This document shows, piece by piece, positions 1-7,649 of a stretch of DNA of 62,672 nt. This DNA comes from DASPFV01 sp035620975 (GTDB taxonomy: Bacteria; Acidobacteriota; Vicinamibacteria; Vicinamibacterales; 2-12-FULL-66-21), in assembly GCA_035620975.1 (NCBI GenBank), contig DASPFV010000036.1:1-62672 (forward strand). Direction: 5' to 3'. Position 1 is the stretch's first letter; each line of letters starts with the position of its first letter. The notes beneath the pieces are model-generated. The model searched no databases and had not been told where the DNA came from. It was given only the letters and a program-made list of their open reading frames with translations. The translations under genes were made by a program, and so were the position numbers.

Positions 1-11
1 CCAGCGACGCT

Positions 12-37
12 GGTACGTCAATGCAAGACCTGACCCC
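12..37. repeat. REP-like element, single arm
   Basis: The 26-bp core GGTACGTCAATGCAAGACC + TGACCCC is identical to part of the right arm of the palindrome at 1271-1343. The bases just before it (ccagcgacgctgg) form a small hairpin of their own. The other arm of this copy may lie before the window start. Such short palindromic families are typically mobilised in trans by an IS200-like REP-associated transposase; none is encoded here. Confidence 0.75.
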
Positions 38-504
38 GACCGGAAAGTCGGCGGCGGCTTTTCGGAGGCTTGACGCCTGGCCGGCAGGCCGAAGCGAGCG
101 CATCGGCAAAATCACACTGAAAAATCGAGCGTGAGGGCGCACGGGCGGGACGGAAACCACGGCCCGCTTGTTGCTGCTCTCACGGGCAAGCATCGGGGCC
201 ACGCCCCGGTTCATGAAGAGGCGCAGGGTCATCACGACACATCGGCATCGGGGCAACAGGGCCTTCGGCCCCGGTGCCGCCTCCAGGCTGCGACCTCACG
301 CGTGAACCGGGAAACGGGCCCCGAACTGTGTCCCGTTCGCAATCCGGCTTCCCGGCCTCCACTCACCATCCGTCGTCCAGTCGTCCACGCCTCAGGAGGC
401 CGCGAGCTCTGCGGGGTCTCGTGCTCCCGCCGGATATCCGGCGGAACGTCCGGCCCCCTCCCACGATTTCAGCAGAAAAGGCGGGAAAAAGCGGGTCTGC
501 CGCG
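38..504. other. Non-coding interval with several GC-rich hairpins
   Basis: No convincing gene. Possible stems are CGTGAG 130-135 with CTCACG 179-184, enclosing GCGGG 145-149 with CCCGC 163-167, then CGGGGC 194-199 with GCCCCG 203-208, and GGGCC/GGCCC around a three-base TTC loop near 259-271. This could be a small structured RNA or a leader, but it matches no riboswitch consensus that I recognise. Long open frames here have no domain-like composition. Confidence 0.3.
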
Positions 505-520
505 TGGCACATCGGCTGCA
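505..520 (+). promoter_or_regulatory. Sigma-54-type promoter upstream of TPR gene
   Basis: TGGCACATCGGCTGCA fits the -24/-12 consensus TGGCACR-N4-TTGCW: GG and GC are exactly 10 bp apart and only the first T of TTGC is replaced. It lies about 150 bp before the TPR gene start, and two sigma-54 activators are encoded within 5 kb. The match is direct; use in vivo is inference. Confidence 0.6.
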
Positions 521-671
521 ATTGACTCTGGCGTTCGATTCCCGGCGGCATCCGGCAAGGACTGGCCCTCCACTCAGCCTGTCGACTCCGGTGCCGTCGG
601 GATCTCGGACGGTCGATCCACCGCCCCCGGGACAACCACACGGGGCGGAATCTCCAGCTTACGGAAGCGCC

Positions 672-1271
672 ATGTCCAGAGCAGCCAGACGTCCGCGCGC
701 AGCGCTGTCGCCCATGAACGGCGTCACCGCCCTCGCCGGGATTTTCTTCGGCATCATCGTCGGGTACGTGCTGGGCGCCGGACAGGCGCAGGGACCGATC
801 GCAGCAGCCGCCGCGGCCGATCCGCACGTGCACTCGACCGGACCCACGGCCATCGTGGACGAGGGAGAGCTGCAGGCGTACCGGAACATTCTCTCGACCG
901 ATCCTGGAAACCTGAAGGCCAACGTGGAGCTCGGCAACCGGCTGTACGACGCCGGCCGGTACGCGGAGGCTATTCCGCACTACAACCAGGCGCTCCGGAC
1001 GGATCCCGGGAACGTGGCCGTCAGTACTGATCTCGGAACGGCGCTGTATTACGCGGGCAGGACGGACGAGGCGCTGGCGCAGCTCGAGAAGTCGCTCGCC
1101 ATCGACGGCCGCCATGCGCAGACCTGGTTCAACCTCGGCATCATCCGGCGCGACGGGAAGGGCAACAAGGCCGGCGCCGCCGAAGCCTGGGAGCGCCTGC
1201 TCGAGATCGCCCCGAACTACCCTGACGCCGCACGCGTGCGCACGATGATCGCGGAAGCGCGGCAGTCCTAG
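672..1271 (+). CDS. Membrane-anchored TPR protein
   Basis: A 199-aa protein with one N-terminal hydrophobic segment (about residues 17-36, signal-anchor-like). After an Ala-rich linker come about three tetratricopeptide repeats (roughly 60-185) with the usual spacing, e.g. NVELGNRLYDAGRYAEAIPH and TDLGTALYYAGRTDEALAQL. TPR arrays are protein-protein interaction scaffolds, so this is probably a periplasm-facing or membrane adaptor; no enzymatic residues are seen. I chose the ATG at 672 because it precedes the membrane segment; an in-frame ATG at 714 is possible and the frame is open back to 504. A sigma-54-type promoter at 505-520 probably drives it. Its stop codon abuts the REP-like palindrome at 1271. 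Confidence 0.75.
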   Translation: MSRAARRPRAALSPMNGVTALAGIFFGIIVGYVLGAGQAQGPIAAAAAADPHVHSTGPTAIVDEGELQAYRNILSTDPGNLKANVELGNRLYDAGRYAEAIPHYNQALRTDPGNVAVSTDLGTALYYAGRTDEALAQLEKSLAIDGRHAQTWFNLGIIRRDGKGNKAGAAEAWERLLEIAPNYPDAARVRTMIAEARQS

Positions 1272-1343
1272 GGGTCAGGTCTTGCATTGACGTACCGACC
1301 GTCACGAATCACCGGTCGGTACGTCAATGCAAGACCTGACCCC
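1271..1343. repeat. Complete REP-like palindrome
   Basis: Perfect inverted repeat with 31-bp arms (1271-1301 and 1313-1343) around an 11-nt loop. It begins at the last base of the TPR gene stop codon. The transcript can fold into a very stable hairpin and may act as a 3' end protector or terminator for the TPR mRNA. It is the complete form of the single arms at 12-37 and near the right end of the window. Confidence 0.85.
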
Positions 1344-1443
1344 GGACGCCACCTCCAGGCACGGCCGTTGCGTGCCCCCCGATCATCCTGGATGGATCGC
1401 CGCCCGGACCATCGGGTCAAGCAAGGCCCTGGAGGGCAGGATC

Positions 1444-2106
1444 ATGCCCACGGCACTCATCAACAGAACCGATCAGCAGGTCCGCGACGCCGTGCTCTTC
1501 CAGCTCGAATGGGAGCCCGACTTCGACGCCTCGGGCATCGGCGTCGCCGCCGACGACGGCGTCGTGACCCTGACGGGCTTCGTCGAATCCTATGCCGCCA
1601 AGATGGCCGCAGAGAAAGCCGCCAAACGGGTCTACGGCGTCAGAGCGGTCGCCAACGACCTCCAGGTCAGGCTTGGCGATCAGCGCACCGACCCCGACAT
1701 CGCGCACGACGCGTTGAATGCCCTCAGGAGCCGCGTCACCGTGCCGCCCGGACTCACGGTCACCGTCCGCAACGGCTTCGTCACCCTCGAAGGCCGCGTC
1801 GACTGGATGTACCAGAAGGTCGCCGCGGAGAAGGCCGTGCGCGAGATCCGCGGCGTCATCGGGGTGACCAACGACATCGAGCTGAAGCCGCGCCTCTCTC
1901 CGGTCGAGATCAAGGAGAAGATCGAGCAGGCGCTGCGCCGGATGGCCGAAGTCGACGCCAGGCGTATTCACGTGGAGACCAGGGGCGGGAAGGTGACCCT
2001 CACCGGCAGCGTGCGGTCCTGGACGGAGCGCGAGGAAGCTGGACGCGCCGCCTGGAATGCCCCGGGGGTCACCACCGTCGAGAACCTGATCACGGTGCAG
2101 CCCTGA
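1444..2106 (+). CDS. Triple BON-domain protein
   Basis: A 220-aa protein made of three BON (OsmY/nodulation) domains at about residues 8-72, 79-147 and 150-218, each ending in the characteristic G.V..V.N.I-type strand (VYGVRAVANDLQV, IRGVIGVTNDIEL, APGVTTVENLITV). BON domains bind phospholipid or peptidoglycan-associated surfaces and accompany osmotic or envelope stress. No signal peptide is visible, so it may be cytoplasmic like the BON proteins often found near UspA and Hsp20 genes, both of which occur within 10 kb. The ATG at 1444 has a good Shine-Dalgarno (GGAGGG) and removes 39 non-conserved residues of open frame, part of which would be read from the REP element. Confidence 0.88.
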   Translation: MPTALINRTDQQVRDAVLFQLEWEPDFDASGIGVAADDGVVTLTGFVESYAAKMAAEKAAKRVYGVRAVANDLQVRLGDQRTDPDIAHDALNALRSRVTVPPGLTVTVRNGFVTLEGRVDWMYQKVAAEKAVREIRGVIGVTNDIELKPRLSPVEIKEKIEQALRRMAEVDARRIHVETRGGKVTLTGSVRSWTEREEAGRAAWNAPGVTTVENLITVQP

Positions 2107-2107
2107 C

Positions 2108-2166
2108 CGGGCCGTCCGATTGACCGGCCCGTACAACGCATGGCCGCGGGCCTGCCCGCGGCCATG
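2108..2166. terminator. Bidirectional hairpin pair between convergent genes
   Basis: Two successive stems: CGGGCCG 2108-2114 with CGGCCCG 2125-2131, and a perfect 13-bp stem 2139-2151 / 2154-2166 with a 2-nt loop. They sit between the BON gene and the convergent sigma-54 activator. No U-tract follows, as is common in very GC-rich genomes. Confidence 0.6.
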
Positions 2167-2190
2167 ATCGCGCCATCGGAAGAGCGCGCG

Positions 2191-3219
2191 TCAGATCGCG
2201 ACCTGCTCCTCGACCTGTGCGGTGTCGCGGGCGTCGCCGAGCCCGCAGCGCGCGATCCGATCGCCGAGCGTCGAGCGCTTGATGCTCAGCAGCTCGGCTG
2301 CCTTCGATTTGTTGCCGTCGGAGACCTTGAGCGCCCAGCCAATCAGGTTGGATTCCACTTCCTTGAGCCGGTCGTCGAGGGAGATCGATTTCGGGGAGGC
2401 GGGCGGCGCGGTCGGGAGCTCTCCCGCCTCGTGCGCGGACAACAGCATCCCCGCGGCCACGCAGCCGATGCGCACGGTTCCGCAGGTGCACGTCTGGATC
2501 ATCCGCTCGCACGCGTTCTCGAGTTCGCGGACGTTGCCGGGCCAGCGATACCGTTCGAACGCATGTCCGACGATCGGGGAGAGCTCCGGCACGTCCACAC
2601 CCCGTTCTCTCGCGAACTTCCGGAGGAAGAAGTCCATCAGAACCGGGATGTCCTCGCGGCGCTCGCGCAGGGGCGGCAGCACGATCGGCAGCACGTTCAG
2701 GCGATAGAAGAGGTCCTCGCGGAACTTCCCTTCCGCCACCATCTGGCGCAGATCCCGCTTGGTGCCGGTGATCACGCGCACATTGACCGGGATCGTGCGC
2801 GTGCCGCCCACGCGCTCGACCTGCCGGTTCTGCAGCGCCCGCAGCAGTTTCACCTGCATCCCCAGCGGCACGTCGTCGATGTCGTCGAGGAAGAGGGTGC
2901 CCCCCTGCGCGAGCTCGAAGCGCCCCGGCTTGTCCTTGATCGCACCGGTGAAGGCGCCACGCTCGTGACCGAAGAGCTCGGTCTCGATCAGGCCTTCGGA
3001 GAACAGCGCACAGCTCACCGCGACGAACGGCTGGTGCCGCCGCGGGCTCGAGTGATGCAGGACGTTGGCGACGATCTCCTTCCCCGTGCCGCTCTCTCCC
3101 GTGATGATCACGCTGCTGTCGCTGCGGCTCACCACCTTCACGAAATCGAAGATCGCCCGCATGCGCGGGCTGTGGCCCACCACGACCTGATCCATCGAGA
3201 ACTGTGCCGGTGCTCGCAT
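2191..3219 (-). CDS. Sigma-54-dependent activator lacking a sensory domain (PspF-like)
   Basis: A 342-aa bacterial enhancer-binding protein consisting only of the AAA+ domain (about 10-250) and a C-terminal Fis-type HTH (about 290-330, NKSKAAELLSIKRSTL). Walker A GESGTGKE is at 41-48, the sigma-54 contact loop GAFTGA at 88-93, Walker B GGTLFLDD near 106-113, and arginine-rich FREDLFYRLNVLPI follows. There is no receiver, GAF or PAS domain, so activity must be set by a partner protein or by expression, as for PspF or HrpS. A cysteine cluster (CERMIQTCTCGTVRIGC) in the linker after the AAA+ core is unusual. It lies 91 nt after the NifU-like gene and probably shares its sigma-54-type promoter, which would give positive autoregulation. 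Confidence 0.9.
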   Translation of the reverse strand: MRAPAQFSMDQVVVGHSPRMRAIFDFVKVVSRSDSSVIITGESGTGKEIVANVLHHSSPRRHQPFVAVSCALFSEGLIETELFGHERGAFTGAIKDKPGRFELAQGGTLFLDDIDDVPLGMQVKLLRALQNRQVERVGGTRTIPVNVRVITGTKRDLRQMVAEGKFREDLFYRLNVLPIVLPPLRERREDIPVLMDFFLRKFARERGVDVPELSPIVGHAFERYRWPGNVRELENACERMIQTCTCGTVRIGCVAAGMLLSAHEAGELPTAPPASPKSISLDDRLKEVESNLIGWALKVSDGNKSKAAELLSIKRSTLGDRIARCGLGDARDTAQVEEQVAI

Positions 3220-3254
3220 ACTGCCTCTGTTCCGCGAACGCGCCAGACGCGCCC

Positions 3255-3294
3255 GATCCCCGATCCCCGATCCCCGATCCCCGATTCCCGATCC
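3255..3294. repeat. GATCCCC heptamer array
   Basis: About 5.7 tandem copies of a 7-bp unit: four exact GATCCCC, one GATTCCC and a partial, in the spacer between the NifU-like gene and the sigma-54 activator. It recalls the heptameric short tandem repeats of cyanobacteria and the GGTTCnn arrays elsewhere in this window. Confidence 0.85.
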
Positions 3295-3310
3295 TTATCC
3301 CCGGTCTCGA

Positions 3311-3535
3311 TCAGACGACCTGAAGCTCCTCGAACTCGTTGATCTCCTCGCGGAGCGCCATTTCGACACCCATGTAAAGCGTCATATGCGCGCTCGGACA
3401 ACCGGAGCACATGCCCGTCAGCCGCACGCGCGCGCTGTTGCCGTGGATGTCCACGAGCTCGATGTCGCCGCCGTCGGCCTGCATCATCGGGCGGATGCGA
3501 TCCAGTACTGCTTCCACTCGTTCTCTCGACAGCAT
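3311..3535 (-). CDS. NifU C-terminal-like Fe-S scaffold protein
   Basis: A 74-aa protein matching the NifU C-terminal (Nfu-type) domain over its whole length: MMQADGGDIELVDI at about 14-27, then the cluster-binding CXXC in MCSGCPSAHMTLYMG. Family members hold a transient [4Fe-4S] cluster between two CXXC motifs of a dimer and hand it to apoproteins. The frame stays open to 3628, but the ATG at 3535 starts the conserved sequence and sits about 60 nt after the sigma-54-type promoter. Pairing with a sigma-54 activator that carries extra cysteines suggests, without proof, a functional link. Confidence 0.85.
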   Translation of the reverse strand: MLSRERVEAVLDRIRPMMQADGGDIELVDIHGNSARVRLTGMCSGCPSAHMTLYMGVEMALREEINEFEELQVV

Positions 3536-3596
3536 GATCTCGGTCTCCCGGCGCGGCCTCGACGTTCGCTGATGCGGCCTGCCGGATATTCGGCAG

Positions 3597-3612
3597 AGCA
3601 ACGGACATGCCA
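3597..3612 (-). promoter_or_regulatory. Sigma-54-type promoter for the NifU-like/activator operon
   Basis: Read on the minus strand it is TGGCATGTCCGTTGCT: GG and GC are 10 bp apart, the -12 element TTGCT is perfect and -24 is TGGCA. It is one of the best sigma-54 matches in the window and lies about 62 nt before the start of the NifU-like gene. Confidence 0.75.
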
Positions 3613-3711
3613 CGGGAAATCGGCGCAATCCGGCCTGTTTAGGGGTATTCCCGGACGGGTACGCCCGTTGCTCGAAGGGAGGGGGGAATTTCCCGCGCGC
3701 CGGCCGCGGGA

Positions 3712-5079
<1,368 letters not shown>

Positions 5080-5086
5080 GAAGGAA

Positions 5087-5092
5087 ATTATA
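5087..5092 (-). promoter_or_regulatory. -10 element (TATAAT) at a leaderless start
   Basis: Perfect TATAAT on the minus strand, 7 nt before the GTG of the NtrC-type regulator. Transcription would start at or next to the start codon. No TTGACA-like -35 is evident at 16-18 bp. Confidence 0.55.
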
Positions 5093-5113
5093 GGGCGGGC
5101 GGAAGAGCCGCGT

Positions 5114-5476
5114 TCAAGCGGCCGCCGCGGCCGCGACGAGGGAGACCATCTCCTGCAGATCGAATGGCTTGGTCAGGACGGCAAAGGCCCCGGTTTTCAG
5201 AGCCTGATCGAGGATTTCCGGGGTCCCATGGGCGGTCATCAGAATGATCCGCGAAGCGGGGGCCACCTGGAGCAGCTGGCGCAGCAGGCCGAGATCGCTC
5301 GAGTCCGGCAGCTTCAGATCCAGCAGGATGACCCGGACGTCGGCCCTCCCGTCGGCCAGCGCCAGGGCCTCACGCGCGCAGCCAGCTTCGTGGACCCGGT
5401 AGCCCGCCGACTCGAGCGTTTCGCAGACCGACCAGCGGATCAGAGCCTCGTCGTCCACGATGAGTATGGTGGCCAT
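5114..5476 (-). CDS. Stand-alone response regulator receiver protein
   Basis: A 120-aa CheY/Spo0F-like protein consisting of a single receiver domain: acidic pocket D8/D9 in LIVDDE, phospho-acceptor D53 in LLDLKLPD, the threonine position in LMTAHG, and the conserved lysine in LTKPFD near 103. There is no output domain, so it acts as a phosphotransfer intermediate, a phosphate sink or a protein-binding switch. It lies directly upstream of the NtrC-type regulator on the same strand and is divergent from the PAS kinase, so the three probably form one signalling module. The start is the ATG at 5476, immediately before the first beta strand. Confidence 0.88.
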   Translation of the reverse strand: MATILIVDDEALIRWSVCETLESAGYRVHEAGCAREALALADGRADVRVILLDLKLPDSSDLGLLRQLLQVAPASRIILMTAHGTPEILDQALKTGAFAVLTKPFDLQEMVSLVAAAAAA

Positions 5477-5496
5477 GGGGGAACTTTTCGCAAGGG

Positions 5497-5514
5497 CTGC
5501 GGGATTTCCCGCAG
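5497..5514. promoter_or_regulatory. Inverted repeat in the divergent regulator/kinase spacer
   Basis: CTGCGGGA-TT-TCCCGCAG, a perfect 8-bp palindrome with a 2-nt centre, about 20 bp upstream of the receiver gene and 100 bp before the kinase start. Size and place suit a dimeric regulator operator, possibly for the NtrC-type regulator; this is inference. Confidence 0.4.
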
Positions 5515-5610
5515 GCTCGACAGCTGGGATCATGGTGAATTGCGCGATTCGGCGGGAGCGGGATAGCATCGTACCATCTGGTCTTTTTGGCTGATCAAAC
5601 ATCGAGCCAT

Positions 5611-6996
5611 ATGCCTCTGCGTCCGGTCCCGGCGGCCCGCTGGGACGACCGGCGGCTCGTCGTCACGTCGATTCTGGTCGGTGCCGGAATCTTCGTCGTC
5701 GATCTGCAGCTTCCGGTCGGCATCTCCATCAGCGCGCTGTACGGGGTCATCGTGCTGCTGGGCATTTTCGTGCGGCAGCCGCGGTTCCCGGTCTGGGCGG
5801 CCGTCGGCGCGACGGTGCTGACGGTTCTGGACTTCTTCCTCTCGCCTCCCGGCGGCTTCCTCACCTTCGGCATCGCCAACCGGGCGTTCACCATCACGGG
5901 CACGTGGGTGACCGCGTGGCTCGTCGCGAGCTACGCGAGCGCCGGACGGGCCCTCGATCGTTCGCTGAAGGATCTCGCCGACACCAACTATGCCATCGAC
6001 CAGGCGGCCATCCTGGCGATCACCGACGTGAAGGGCCGGATCACGTACGTCAACCAGAAATTCTGCGAGATCTCCAAGTACAGCCGCGAGGAGCTGCTCG
6101 GGCAGGACCACCGCATCATCAACTCGAAGTACCACTCGAAAGAGTTCATCCGTGGCCTCTGGCGCACGATCGCCAGCGGCGAGATCTGGCGCGGCGAACT
6201 CCGGAACCGCGCGAAAGACGGGACCTATTACTGGGTCGACACGACCATCGTGCCGTTCCTCGACGACCGGGGCAAGCCCTACCAGTACATGGCGATCCGG
6301 TACGACGTCACGGAACGGAAGCGATCGGAGGCCCAGTTACGGGAGCAGACGGCGCTCGCGAGGCTCGGGGAGATGGCCGCCGTGGTCGCGCACGAGGTCA
6401 AGAACCCGCTCGCCGGCATCCGCGGCGCGCTCCAGGTCATCGGCGGCCGCATGCCCGCCGGGAGCCGCGACCGGGCCATCGTCGGCGACATCGTGGATCG
6501 TCTGGACGGCCTCAACGACATCGTGCACGATCTGCTGGTGTTCGCCCGGCCTCGCGAGCCGAACCTGGCGCCCGTGCCGCTCGCCGATCTGCTCGAGCGG
6601 ACCGCCGGGCTGCTCCGCAAGGATCCGGCACACTCGGGCGTGGACGTGAACATCAGCGGAGGGGCGCCGACCATCCAGGCCGATCCCGAGCAGCTGCAGA
6701 CCGTCTTTCTGAATCTGCTGATCAACGCGGCCCAGGCGTCCGGCAGCACCGGCCAGGTCCACGTCATGATCGCGGCGGCGGACGGCGAGTGCCGCGTGTC
6801 CATCGCGGACCAGGGACCGGGCATTCCCGAAGACATCCGCGAGAAGATTTTCGAGCCGTTCTTCACGACGAAGCACCGCGGCACCGGCCTGGGGCTGCCG
6901 ACCGCCCGGCGAGTCGTCGAGCGACACAGGGGATCGATCGAGGTGGTATGCCCCACCGGCGGTGGAACAGTGGTGTCGGTGACGCTCCCGGCCTAG
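5611..6996 (+). CDS. Membrane PAS histidine kinase, NtrB-like
   Basis: A 461-aa kinase. The N-terminus has about three to four hydrophobic segments (roughly 17-31, 41-54, 62-76, 90-108), then a PAS domain (about 125-235, ending DVTERKRSE), a HisKA region with phospho-acceptor H261 in VVAHEVKNPLAGIRG, and a HATPase domain (about 350-460: N box FLNLLINAAQ, DQGPGIP, FEPFFTTK, GTGLGLP). The HEVKNPL form is typical of NtrB-type kinases that pair with sigma-54 regulators, so the adjacent NtrC-type regulator and lone receiver are the probable partners. I chose the ATG at 5611; a TTG at 5587 in the same frame is possible. Confidence 0.92.
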   Translation: MPLRPVPAARWDDRRLVVTSILVGAGIFVVDLQLPVGISISALYGVIVLLGIFVRQPRFPVWAAVGATVLTVLDFFLSPPGGFLTFGIANRAFTITGTWVTAWLVASYASAGRALDRSLKDLADTNYAIDQAAILAITDVKGRITYVNQKFCEISKYSREELLGQDHRIINSKYHSKEFIRGLWRTIASGEIWRGELRNRAKDGTYYWVDTTIVPFLDDRGKPYQYMAIRYDVTERKRSEAQLREQTALARLGEMAAVVAHEVKNPLAGIRGALQVIGGRMPAGSRDRAIVGDIVDRLDGLNDIVHDLLVFARPREPNLAPVPLADLLERTAGLLRKDPAHSGVDVNISGGAPTIQADPEQLQTVFLNLLINAAQASGSTGQVHVMIAAADGECRVSIADQGPGIPEDIREKIFEPFFTTKHRGTGLGLPTARRVVERHRGSIEVVCPTGGGTVVSVTLPA

Positions 6997-7045
6997 TCCC
7001 CTGGAAGCGTGATCACTCACACAAGTCATCACGCTTCCAGGGGAC
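6996..7045. terminator. 18-bp perfect hairpin after the kinase gene
   Basis: Arms 6996-7013 and 7028-7045 (GTCCCCTGGAAGCGTGAT and its complement) around a 14-nt loop, starting at the final base of the kinase stop codon. It may be a second REP-like family with a GTCCCC/GGGGAC end, here serving as the 3' end of the kinase transcript. No U-tract follows. Confidence 0.65.
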
Positions 7046-7187
7046 AAGCACCCCGCTGGAGCCGGCCTGATTCTCTGCAGGATGCGGCAGCGCTGCTCGT
7101 CCTGACGAATGCGTGTGTTCGGCGCCCTGCTGAACCGGGAGAAACCCGGAATGGCGCTTGCAGCCGCGGCCTCATGTGGAGGCATGC

Positions 7188-7649
7188 ATGATTACCCTGA
7201 AGACCGTCCTGGTGCCGACCGACTTCAGCGACTGCTCCGAGGCCGCGCTGAAGTACGGGCGTGAGCTCGCCCGCGCATTCGGGGCGACCCTGCACCTGCT
7301 CCACGTCGTCCACGATCCCTACTCGCAGCCGTGGGCGGCCGAGGCGTTTCCGGCTCCGCTGGGGGATCTGCTGGAGCAGTGGCAGACCCAGGCCCGGAAC
7401 CGGCTGGCGGGACTCGTGCCGGAGGAGGAGCGGGCGGGAGTCCGCGTCGCGGTGGTCGTCGGGTCGCCGTTCTTCGAGATCGTCCGCTACGCGCAGGAGC
7501 AGCAGATCGATCTGATCGTACTCGGAACTCACGGACGGGGTCCCATCGGGCACGTGCTGCTCGGAAGCGTGGCGGAGCGCGTCGTTCGAAAGGCACCGTG
7601 CCCGGTCCTCACCGTCCGGCACCCGCAGCACGAGTTCGTCTCAGTATGA
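7188..7649 (+). CDS. Universal stress protein, UspA family
   Basis: A 153-aa single Usp domain. The ATP-binding signature G-2x-G-9x-G(S) is complete near the C-terminus in GTHGRGPIGHVLLGSVAERV, and the N-terminus ILVPTDFSDCSEAAL-type strand-loop is conserved, so it should bind nucleotide and dimerise. The ATG at 7188 has a good GGAGG 5 nt upstream. The last 9 bp overlap the end of the convergent Pat-like acetyltransferase gene. In mycobacteria a Pat-type enzyme acetylates a universal stress protein, so the adjacency may be functional (inference). Confidence 0.93.
   Translation: MITLKTVLVPTDFSDCSEAALKYGRELARAFGATLHLLHVVHDPYSQPWAAEAFPAPLGDLLEQWQTQARNRLAGLVPEEERAGVRVAVVVGSPFFEIVRYAQEQQIDLIVLGTHGRGPIGHVLLGSVAERVVRKAPCPVLTVRHPQHEFVSV

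Noticed and set aside
131..1030. 299-aa open frame on the plus strand before and across the TPR gene
   Set aside because: Arg/Gly/Pro-rich shadow composition, no domain, and it overlaps the well-supported TPR gene in another frame.
6996..7045. Classical intrinsic terminator
   Set aside because: The stem is very strong, but no U-tract follows and the palindrome resembles a REP-like element; terminator function is kept only as a possibility.
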